15,127 bases of DNA from Chloroflexota bacterium (GTDB lineage: Bacteria > Chloroflexota > Anaerolineae > Caldilineales > Caldilineaceae). Both the position numbers and the translations under genes were made by a program. The stretch's first letter is position 1, and every line of letters starts with the position of its first letter. Below, piece after piece: positions 7,217 through 13,964 of this stretch. The DNA lies in the NCBI GenBank assembly GCA_003577005.1, contig QEUW01000176.1, positions 1 to 15,127 on the forward strand, in the 5' to 3' direction. The notes beneath the pieces are model-generated. The model saw nothing but the letters and a program-made list of their open reading frames with translations. It made no database searches and was not told where the DNA came from.

Positions 7217-10200
7217 TCATCCCGCGTGCGACGGGCGCGGGGGTAACTTGGGCAGGGCGCGGCTGGGGCGCTGGCTTAGATCGGGTCTTCGCACCGGTGT
7301 CTCCTCTAGCAGCCGTATGATCTCGACGATGGCCCGTTCCAGTTGGGGGTCATGGCCTTGGGCATACTCCTGTGGTGTAATATCGACTTCGATATCGGGT
7401 TCGGCGCCGTAGTTTTCCACATTCCAGCCCACATCCTCGAACCAGAAGCTATACTCCGGCTGTGTGGTCATGGTGCCATCGACCAGCGTCTGGCGTCTCG
7501 AAATGCCGATGACGCCACCCCACGTCCGCTTGCCGATGAGCGGCCCCAACTTGAGCAGCTTGAAGCTATGGCAGAAGATGTCGCCGTCGCTGGCTGCGTG
7601 CTCGTTGGTGATCGCCACCAGCGGCCCCGCTACCGAGTCGGACGGATAGGGCATGGGGCCGCCCCAACGCGAATAATCATAGCCGATCCGCCGGCGCGCC
7701 AGCTTTTCTAGGATCAACTGGCTGACGTGCCCGCCACCATTGTAGCGCACATCGACGATCAGCGCATCGCGGTCCACTTCGGCCAGGTAGCCGCGGTGGA
7801 ACTCGGCATAGCCGCGCGCCCCCATATCCGGGATATGCACATAGCCGACGCGCCCGCCCGTCCTCTCGTGGACGCGGCGACGGTTGCCCTCCACCCAGGA
7901 GCGGTAGCGCGCCGCCCGTTCACTGTGGATCGCCCGCACCACGACGTTGCGATTCCGCAATGCGGCGTGCGGCGTGTGGCGTGTGGAATTGCCAACACTA
8001 CCCCTGTTTTCACCCGATTCTGCGCTCTGCATTCGCGGCGCAAAGGTAAGCAGTACTTCGTTGCCCGCCTGGTTGACCAGCAACTGCGCTGGGCTCACTT
8101 GGGCGTCAAGACGCTGGCCGTTGATAGCAACCAGGAGATCGCCGGACTGGACATCGACACCGGGGCCGGTCAGCGGTGAGGTGGCGGCGGCATCCCACGG
8201 GTCGCCGACAAGTAACTCGCCGACGCGATAGCCGCCGGCTGCGTCGTCCCAAGTAAACTGGGTGCCGAGAAACCCCTGGCCGTAATAGGGTGACCAGCGG
8301 TAGTCGCCACCCATCTCGTAGGCATGGCTGGTGCCCAGTTCGCCCTGCATCTCCCACATGAGATCGCTAAATTCGCTGCGTGTGCTTACCCGTTCGATGA
8401 GGGGGAAGTAGCGTTCATAGACCGCCTGCCAGTCGACATCGGCCATATCTTCGGTCCAAAAATGGTCGCGTTGGAGACGCCACGCTTCGCGGAACATCTG
8501 CTCCCATTCGCTTTGCGGGTTGACCGAGACCTTGACGCGGCCCAGGTCGATCCACCCGGTGCGCCGGGGGTGGCCGCTCTCGGTCTGCGGTTTCTCGCCG
8601 GCGTGGAGGACGCGCAGCCGGCGCCCGCCGCCGTAGAGGATCTGCTTGCGGTTGCGCGACAGTTCAAACCAGCTGATATTTTCCACCAGCGTTTCGGTGC
8701 GAAATTCCTTGAAGTGCCAGGAGCGCAACGTGCCTGTTTCCGGCGGCTCATCATCCCACTGCTCGTCATTTTCCAGCGAGCCGCGTATCGGGAACTGGGT
8801 AAAGAGCGCCTTGCCAGCAATACCGGCGATGGCGCCATAACGGCCATCAGGCACGGGAAAGGCGATAATGCGCTGTTCGATCCCTGCCAGGTCGATCTGG
8901 AGCGGTTTGGCGCCGTTGGGTTGTGGTGCAGTTCGTTCGGCTGCGCTCCCGTCCTTAGCAGCAGGTGTAGCCGTGGGTTCGAGGCCGGTGATGGGGTCAT
9001 CCACCGGTGTGTCGGCCTGGTTGTGCGATGGGTGAATCAGCGCCTCGTCTGCCTCATCTTCATCGCTTTCACCCGTATTGTCATCGTCACTGCTACCGGT
9101 CTCATTCTCAGCTTGTTCGGATGCCCCTTCATCTTCCGAACCCTGGTCATCCTCTTGCGCCGCCTCTTCTGCGTCCCGTTTGTCTCGTTGGGGGCCTTCC
9201 TCTTCTTCCAGTTCAGGATGGGGAACAAAGGGATTGGGCAGATCGGCGCGCAGGGTGATGAGATAGGGGCGCATCCCCCAGGGAAAGCCGAGATCAAAGT
9301 GCATGCTGTCGTAGACGGGATTGAACTCGCGATAGCTCAGAAAATAGAGATAGCGCCCGTCCGGGTCAAACGCCGGACGTATATCGTGGAGGATGGGGCG
9401 TGTCACCGGGTAGACCGCACCCTGGTGGAGCGCCGGGTCTTCGGCGCCGGGGTCGGGCAGCCGGAAGAGGCGGATTTCGCTGGTCTTGGAGGTAGCCGCA
9501 AAGCTATAGGCCAGCCAACGGCCATCGGGCGACCAGTCGAAGCCGTTGATCAGCCGGTAGGCGCTGCGGTCAACGACAGTCATCTCCTGGCTCACCAGAT
9601 CCACGATGACCAACTCGTGGCGATGATTGGCGATGGCTACCTTGTCTTGCACCGGGGAGACCTTTAGATCGACGGCGCGGCCCAGGTCCAGCCCCTCAAA
9701 CCGGCGTACAGGTTCGTCGGGGTTGGTGGTGTGCAGTTCGAGCGTCTCCTCGCCCAATTCATCGCTGACGACGACGATGGTGCGTTGGTCTTGCAGCCAG
9801 TCGGGGAGGCGGTAGCGGACGCCATCGCGCTTCCCTAGTTGGATAACCGGCCCATCGAAGTTATAAAAGGCGTACAGCTTGCCACGGCTGGTGAGCGCCA
9901 TGATGCGACCGCTGGGGTGGAGCGTGGCGCTGTTGAAAAAACGAGCCGGGTCCACAAAACGGCGATTGCGCTGGACGCGCGGGCTATGATATTCGACAGC
10001 GACGCGCGTCTCCTGGTGCGATGCCAGATCATAGACACAGAGGTCGGCGCCTACATGATAGACAATGCGCCGGCCATCGGTAGAGGGATTGCGCACATAG
10101 TAGTCTTCGTGGTCAGTATGGCGCTGCAGATCACTGCCGTCGGGCCGACAACTGTAGAGATTGCCCACCCCTTCGTGGTCGCTGGCAAAATAGATACGGT

Positions 10201-10846
10201 CGCCATCCCGCAGCTGCTCTACGCCCAGTAATAGGGAGGATGGTCTGGGTGTGATCCACATGGGGGAGGCGATGTTGCCCGGCAGGTCGGAGAGAAACCG
10301 TTGAAAGTGGCCGTCGCCGTTGCTATCGATCCAGAGATGGCCGGCTGTACCCCCGCGATAGCGCTTCCAACGGGCAAAGTCATCCCCCATGTTACGTCCC
10401 AGAACGACCTGCCCGAGCGGCCCAAACGAAACCGATTGAGCCGGGCCATAGGGCAGTTGGGTGACGGCATGGTCAGCCCCCTGGGCCGGCACTGTAAAGA
10501 GCGCAGATTCGCGCGCCACCACTTGGCCGTAGTTGCTCGAAAAGATGATCTGGGCGCCATCGGCAGTCCAGCCCAACACGCGGCATCTGCTGCTCAAATA
10601 GGTGAGCCGCCGGGCGCTGCCGCCTTGCGCCGGCATCACGTAGACTTCAGTAGCGCCCTCTTCCTGGCCGACAAAGGCGAGCCACTCGCCATCGGGTGAA
10701 AAGAAAGGATAGGTGACTTCGCCGGTATTGCTGGTCAGACGGCGAGCCACCCCGCCCTGCACCGGCGCCGACCAAAGGTCATCCTCCGAGACAAAGACAA
10801 TGGTCTCATCGTGAATCGTGGGAAAGCGATAATATCCTGCGGCCAT
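7217..10846 (-). CDS. Tricorn-like peptidase (bacterial tricorn protease homologue)
   Basis: 1209 residues from the ATG at 10846, chosen because AAGGA lies 6 nt upstream; ATGs at 10852 and 10903 are less well placed. It should be a cytoplasmic serine protease trimming oligopeptides released by larger proteases. Repeated WD40-like blades (DGEWLAFVG-type motifs) form two beta-propellers in about 1-545 and 650-760. Catalytic segments follow: GTSHAYE (S840, H841), a PDZ domain (about 856-938), the nucleophile segment NEHAASDGD (S1086) and NVENYGAEPD (E1144). These match the S745/H746/S965/E1023 set of Thermoplasma tricorn; the Ser-to-Glu spacing is the same 58 residues, while the His-to-Ser spacing is 26 longer. 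Oddities are an acidic insert (about 546-601) and an inserted segment encoded by heptanucleotide repeats (about 939-966). No signal peptide is seen. Confidence 0.93.
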   Translation of the reverse strand: MAAGYYRFPTIHDETIVFVSEDDLWSAPVQGGVARRLTSNTGEVTYPFFSPDGEWLAFVGQEEGATEVYVMPAQGGSARRLTYLSSRCRVLGWTADGAQIIFSSNYGQVVARESALFTVPAQGADHAVTQLPYGPAQSVSFGPLGQVVLGRNMGDDFARWKRYRGGTAGHLWIDSNGDGHFQRFLSDLPGNIASPMWITPRPSSLLLGVEQLRDGDRIYFASDHEGVGNLYSCRPDGSDLQRHTDHEDYYVRNPSTDGRRIVYHVGADLCVYDLASHQETRVAVEYHSPRVQRNRRFVDPARFFNSATLHPSGRIMALTSRGKLYAFYNFDGPVIQLGKRDGVRYRLPDWLQDQRTIVVVSDELGEETLELHTTNPDEPVRRFEGLDLGRAVDLKVSPVQDKVAIANHRHELVIVDLVSQEMTVVDRSAYRLINGFDWSPDGRWLAYSFAATSKTSEIRLFRLPDPGAEDPALHQGAVYPVTRPILHDIRPAFDPDGRYLYFLSYREFNPVYDSMHFDLGFPWGMRPYLITLRADLPNPFVPHPELEEEEGPQRDKRDAEEAAQEDDQGSEDEGASEQAENETGSSDDDNTGESDEDEADEALIHPSHNQADTPVDDPITGLEPTATPAAKDGSAAERTAPQPNGAKPLQIDLAGIEQRIIAFPVPDGRYGAIAGIAGKALFTQFPIRGSLENDEQWDDEPPETGTLRSWHFKEFRTETLVENISWFELSRNRKQILYGGGRRLRVLHAGEKPQTESGHPRRTGWIDLGRVKVSVNPQSEWEQMFREAWRLQRDHFWTEDMADVDWQAVYERYFPLIERVSTRSEFSDLMWEMQGELGTSHAYEMGGDYRWSPYYGQGFLGTQFTWDDAAGGYRVGELLVGDPWDAAATSPLTGPGVDVQSGDLLVAINGQRLDAQVSPAQLLVNQAGNEVLLTFAPRMQSAESGENRGSVGNSTRHTPHAALRNRNVVVRAIHSERAARYRSWVEGNRRRVHERTGGRVGYVHIPDMGARGYAEFHRGYLAEVDRDALIVDVRYNGGGHVSQLILEKLARRRIGYDYSRWGGPMPYPSDSVAGPLVAITNEHAASDGDIFCHSFKLLKLGPLIGKRTWGGVIGISRRQTLVDGTMTTQPEYSFWFEDVGWNVENYGAEPDIEVDITPQEYAQGHDPQLERAIVEIIRLLEETPVRRPDLSQRPSRALPKLPPRPSHAG
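7959..7986. repeat. Tandem heptanucleotide repeat inside the tricorn gene
   Basis: On the plus strand four 7-mers run AATGCGG, CGTGCGG, CGTGTGG, CGTGTGG. On the coding strand they encode the low-complexity segment STRHTPHAALRN (around residues 954-965), just after the PDZ domain. The minus-strand units (CCACACG, CCGCACG, CCGCATT) have the same CCRYRYK form as the plus-strand units of the repeat in the amylase gene. Confidence 0.7.
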
Positions 10847-10875
10847 GCTCATTCCTTGCGTTTGCCGGGGCTTGT

Positions 10876-10897
10876 GCAAACGAAAAATGTTGTTTGC
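10876..10897. promoter_or_regulatory. GCAAAC-N10-GTTTGC inverted repeat in the tricorn leader
   Basis: The arms at 10876-10881 and 10892-10897 are perfect complements and use the same GCAAAC half-site seen in the malE operator candidate. The 10-nt spacing is too wide for an ordinary LacI-family operator, so this may be another regulator's site or an mRNA hairpin. It lies 30 nt upstream of the tricorn start. Confidence 0.35.
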
Positions 10898-10908
10898 TAT
10901 CATCGGAT

Positions 10909-10938
10909 TGTATAGCTACAGTATATCCACCCTCGCAA
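10909..10938 (-). promoter_or_regulatory. Probable tricorn gene promoter
   Basis: On the minus strand TTGCGA (10938-10933) and TATACA (10914-10909) are separated by 18 nt. Transcription would start near 10902, about 55 nt before the preferred ATG and just upstream of the GCAAAC inverted repeat. Confidence 0.45.
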
Positions 10939-11092
10939 AAAAGATCGAAAAAAGAAGCGCATTGATCCGGGTGACCGCCTCTTCCAAAGCCGCAGGTTCT
11001 CTCGTACTGCCCAAACCGTTTGGATGCTTACGGGAGGTAATGGCCGGCCATCTTCCAGGAAGGTAAAGTGTTCTACCGGATTCAGTATAAGT

Positions 11093-11187
11093 CGGATCTG
11101 TGCAACGATTCAGCCTCCTGCTCGTACTCGACTAAGACTTTGGAGAACGAGAACGAGTACGATGAGGCTGAATCGTAACGGATCTGT
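11093..11187. repeat. 77-bp MITE-like hairpin element flanked by 9-bp direct repeats
   Basis: CGGATCTGT occurs at 11093-11101 and again at 11179-11187. Between the copies, ACGATTCAGCCTC (11105-11117) pairs perfectly with 11164-11176, and TCGTACTCG (11122-11130) pairs perfectly with 11154-11162, leaving a 23-nt loop. A 9-bp flanking duplication plus terminal inverted repeats is the signature of a transposed non-autonomous element. An attenuator-type hairpin is the main alternative, but no U-tract follows. Confidence 0.65.
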
Positions 11188-11189
11188 TA

Positions 11190-11198
11190 TGTTATACT
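11190..11198 (+). promoter_or_regulatory. Extended -10 promoter for the PHP-hydrolase gene
   Basis: TGTTATACT matches TGN-TATACT. The right end of the hairpin element occupies the -35 position, where no consensus hexamer is present. The predicted start near 11205 leaves a leader of about 60 nt before the ATG at 11267. Confidence 0.45.
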
Positions 11199-11266
11199 TG
11201 CAGTTGTCCGTCTGCTCACCGTCTCATCTTACAAAAATTCTCGCCACCATTTACCAGGGGGAGTCG

Positions 11267-12613
11267 ATGAAGCACCAACTGTACGAAGGGGTCCTGACTG
11301 CGCGTGACGCAAAACGCCATATTCCTCACCCCTTTACTGTGCCAGAAGACGCAGTTCGGCTCACACTCACACTGCGTTTTTCACCCTACCAAGTTCACAA
11401 CGCGACCAACATGTTGACGCTCACCTTGTTCGACCCAGCCGGTTTTCGCGGGGCCGGTCACCGTGGCGGCGACGAACACACCGTCCAGATCGGGCCGGCC
11501 ACTGCTACGCCTGGCTATGAGCCGGGCCCGCTGCCCCCCGGCGAATGGATCGCCCAGATCGACACGCACATGATCATGCCCGGCGAGCCGGTCCGCTATA
11601 CACTCTTTGTGGAGATCGAGCAGGGCGCGCCCGAACCGGTCTCCGCGCCGGCCTCTCCACGGCGGCCGGTTGCCCGGCAGGGGCCGGGTTGGTTCCGCGG
11701 CGACTTGCACAGCCACACCGACCATTCCGACGCTAACCGCAGCGTGGCGGAGCTGGTGCAGGCGGCGCGCACCGCCGGGCTCGACTTCATTTTCTTGACC
11801 GACCACAACACGGTCTCTGGCCTCGCCGAGATGCAAAGCATGGGCGACGAGCGCTTGTTGGCCGCCGGTGGCATCGAGTTGACAACCTTCTGGGGCCACG
11901 CGCTGGTGCTGGGCGCACACACCTGGGTGGACTGGCGCTTTCGCCCCGGCGCCGGCGACATCACACGCATTGCTGTCGAGGCAGCGGCGCATGGCCAACT
12001 CTTTATCATTGCCCATCCGCAGTCGCTGGGTGACCCCTATTGCACTGGCTGCATCTGGCGCTACCCGGAGATGATGCCCGGCGTGGCGCAATTAGTGGAG
12101 GTCTGGAATGGGCCGTGGGCCGGTGATTCCAACAACGAGCCGGCGTTGGCGCTCTGGTATGATTGGCTCAACCAGGGGTTGCGGCTGGTGGCCACTGCCG
12201 GCACGGACACGCACGGCAACGATGACTATGCTCAGCGCCCCGGTTTCAGCATTGTCTACGCCGACGAATTGAGCGAGGAAGCGATTTTGCGAGCCGTGCG
12301 CGCCGGCCATCTCTATCTGAGTGCGGGGCCAACGTTGCATTTCTCTGCCCAGAACGATGCGGGCAGAAGCTGGACCCTGGGCGATGAGGTCGACCAGCCC
12401 GCCACGTTGACCGTCTCCTGGCGCGACTGCCCGCCTGGCGCAGAGGCCCGTTTGCTCGCCAATGGGCGCTTGTGGACGGCCTGGCCTTGCGAAGCACCGG
12501 GCGAGCGCCGGTGGCCGGTAACGCCAGCCCTGGCCGACTGGTATGTTGTGGAGGTGCGTGCAGACAATGGTGAATTGCTGGCGCTTACAAATCCGATCTT
12601 CTTTGCATCATAA
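11267..12613 (+). CDS. CehA/McbA-type PHP-domain metallohydrolase
   Basis: 448 residues from the ATG at 11267, which follows AGGGGGAG; the frame is open further upstream but only through the hairpin element. An N-terminal beta-rich domain (about 1-120) leads by a Pro/Ala linker to a PHP domain with its metal ligands: GDLHSHTDHSD (H148, H150, D155), LTDHN (D179, H180), E204, IIAHP (H250) and GTDTHG (D314, H316). A C-terminal beta domain (about 355-448) follows. Relatives hydrolyse phosphoesters or carbaryl-type esters; the substrate here is unknown. No signal peptide is seen, so it is probably cytoplasmic. The next gene starts 17 nt downstream, suggesting a shared transcript. Confidence 0.9.
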   Translation: MKHQLYEGVLTARDAKRHIPHPFTVPEDAVRLTLTLRFSPYQVHNATNMLTLTLFDPAGFRGAGHRGGDEHTVQIGPATATPGYEPGPLPPGEWIAQIDTHMIMPGEPVRYTLFVEIEQGAPEPVSAPASPRRPVARQGPGWFRGDLHSHTDHSDANRSVAELVQAARTAGLDFIFLTDHNTVSGLAEMQSMGDERLLAAGGIELTTFWGHALVLGAHTWVDWRFRPGAGDITRIAVEAAAHGQLFIIAHPQSLGDPYCTGCIWRYPEMMPGVAQLVEVWNGPWAGDSNNEPALALWYDWLNQGLRLVATAGTDTHGNDDYAQRPGFSIVYADELSEEAILRAVRAGHLYLSAGPTLHFSAQNDAGRSWTLGDEVDQPATLTVSWRDCPPGAEARLLANGRLWTAWPCEAPGERRWPVTPALADWYVVEVRADNGELLALTNPIFFAS

Positions 12614-12630
12614 CTGTTTTGTGTAGCTTT

Positions 12631-13908
12631 GTGATCCGACCGGCCATCCTTTGGGTGCTCATGCTGCTTGCGCTCTTGCTGGGAGGGTGCGAGCCGACGC
12701 CCACGAGCAACGTCGTGGGGTATCTGCTGGCAAAGCAGTGGGGGCGGCTGGAGCCGGCCCCACCTGACGCACCGCGCGGGACACTCACCGGGCTGGTGAT
12801 GGGTGAGGAAGGCCCGCTGGCCGGGGCGGCTGTCGTCATTGCCGAGCGGATCGGCCGGCCCTATGTCGGCTACACGGATGCGACCGGTCGCTACCGCATC
12901 GATGGGATCCCAGCCGGCCAATATACGCCGGCCGCAGTCGCCCCCGGTTACGCCGAACAGGTCAATACCAATGTGCTGGGCACGCCACATCTGGTGACCA
13001 TTCGCAGCGCCGAGGTGACGGAAGCTCGACCCTTTCAGCTACACCGTCTCGAACCCGTGCCATTGCCGCAGCCCTGGCCCCAGGCCGCTAATCTGGAGAT
13101 GTGGGCTACGGCTGTCGTGACGGCACCTTTTCCGGCCGGCTCCACTGCCGAGATGCGGGCATTTGCCTTTGAACGAACCGGTGTGCGGGTTGACACCCTC
13201 CGCCTCTACACGCCGGTCGAGCGCATACCAGAGGAGCGCCTGCCCCTGCTCTTTATGATCTATCCTTCGCACGTCGATCTGTGGCAGTCGGTCAGCACGG
13301 CTTATGCCGCCCAAGGCTATGCGCTTGTCGCCATTTCGCCCGTAGCCGAGCGAGGCACCGACATGGTGGCGCACGCGGCCGATGCGCGCCTGGCGTTGGC
13401 GCTGACCGAGAGCGAGGTGCTCGACCCACAGATCGACACCTCGACAACCGTAGCGTTGGGCGGCAGTTTTAGCAGCGCCGTCCTCCACCAGTTGATCCGG
13501 CTGACAGACAACGAGATCGACGGCTGGGTGACGGTGGGCGGTGTGACCAATGCCTTTGCCGCCACCGCCGCCTTCTACGCCGGCAGGCTAGAGATCCCAC
13601 CCCAGTACGAGTATCTGATCCCAGCGTTGGGGATGCCCAACCTCTATCCCTTGCTCTTTCTGCGCTATTCACCCGTCTACACTGCCGCCGAATTGCCGCC
13701 AACGCTGATCATCCACACCGCGGCCGATCGTGTGATCCCTATCGAACAGGCATACGAACTGGAAGCAGCGCTTCGTCAGGCCGGTGTCCCGGTGGAGGTC
13801 TTCTATTACGAAGATGTTAGCCACTACTTGCAGATCGATGAGGAGATCACCGAAGCCGGCAAGGAGATGTTCTACCGCACCCTCGACTTTATTGAGCAGA
13901 TCAGGTGA
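12631..13908 (+). CDS. Lipoprotein: carboxypeptidase-regulatory-like domain fused to alpha/beta hydrolase
   Basis: 425 residues from a GTG at 12631 that gives a compact lipoprotein signal peptide (hydrophobic 5-17, lipobox LGGC with C20); an alternative TTG at 12619 is less convincing. Residues about 48-140 look like a carboxypeptidase regulatory-like beta-sandwich (TGLV, GPLAGA, TDATGRYRIDGIPAGQYTP). Residues about 155-425 form an alpha/beta hydrolase: nucleophile elbow GGSFS (S279), acid in HTAADRVIP (D366) and histidine in VSHYL (H398). The elbow ends in Ser, not the Gly of GxSxG. It is predicted to be an extracytoplasmic esterase or peptidase, substrate unknown. It follows the PHP gene after 17 nt. 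Confidence 0.85.
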   Translation: MIRPAILWVLMLLALLLGGCEPTPTSNVVGYLLAKQWGRLEPAPPDAPRGTLTGLVMGEEGPLAGAAVVIAERIGRPYVGYTDATGRYRIDGIPAGQYTPAAVAPGYAEQVNTNVLGTPHLVTIRSAEVTEARPFQLHRLEPVPLPQPWPQAANLEMWATAVVTAPFPAGSTAEMRAFAFERTGVRVDTLRLYTPVERIPEERLPLLFMIYPSHVDLWQSVSTAYAAQGYALVAISPVAERGTDMVAHAADARLALALTESEVLDPQIDTSTTVALGGSFSSAVLHQLIRLTDNEIDGWVTVGGVTNAFAATAAFYAGRLEIPPQYEYLIPALGMPNLYPLLFLRYSPVYTAAELPPTLIIHTAADRVIPIEQAYELEAALRQAGVPVEVFYYEDVSHYLQIDEEITEAGKEMFYRTLDFIEQIR

Positions 13909-13964
13909 TCGATACAGATGAGCTTCTGTTTGCCTAATACGAAATCCGGTTGTTCAGTTAAGGA

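Larger units (their letters stand above)
10847..11266. other. Divergent intergenic region between the tricorn and PHP-hydrolase genes
   Basis: This 420-bp non-coding stretch holds promoters for both flanking genes. Tricorn side: a TTGCGA/TATACA pair and a GCAAAC-N10-GTTTGC inverted repeat. PHP side: a 77-bp hairpin element with 9-bp direct repeats, then an extended -10 and a strong ribosome site (AGGGGGAG, 11256-11263). It also contains a perfect 12-bp palindrome ATGGCCGGCCAT (11040-11051). No RNA gene is recognised. Confidence 0.8.

Noticed and set aside
8324..9667. Long plus-strand open frame (447 codons) opposite the tricorn gene
   Set aside because: It mirrors the tricorn codons; the apparent hydrophobic stretch is the complement of the acidic insert, not a real membrane segment.
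11040..11066. Eight-codon leader peptide (MAGHLPGR) after GGGAGG, upstream of a hairpin
   Set aside because: The ribosome-site spacing is too short, there is no run of regulatory codons and the following hairpin lacks a U-tract, so an attenuation system is not supported.
11118..11163. Repetitive GAACGA/GTACGA motif considered as a CRISPR or tandem array
   Set aside because: There are only two or three degenerate hexamers with no spacer structure; they are part of the hairpin.
11024..11266. Upstream extension of the PHP-hydrolase reading frame
   Set aside because: The extension runs through the hairpin element and the predicted promoter, and the ATG at 11267 has a strong ribosome site.
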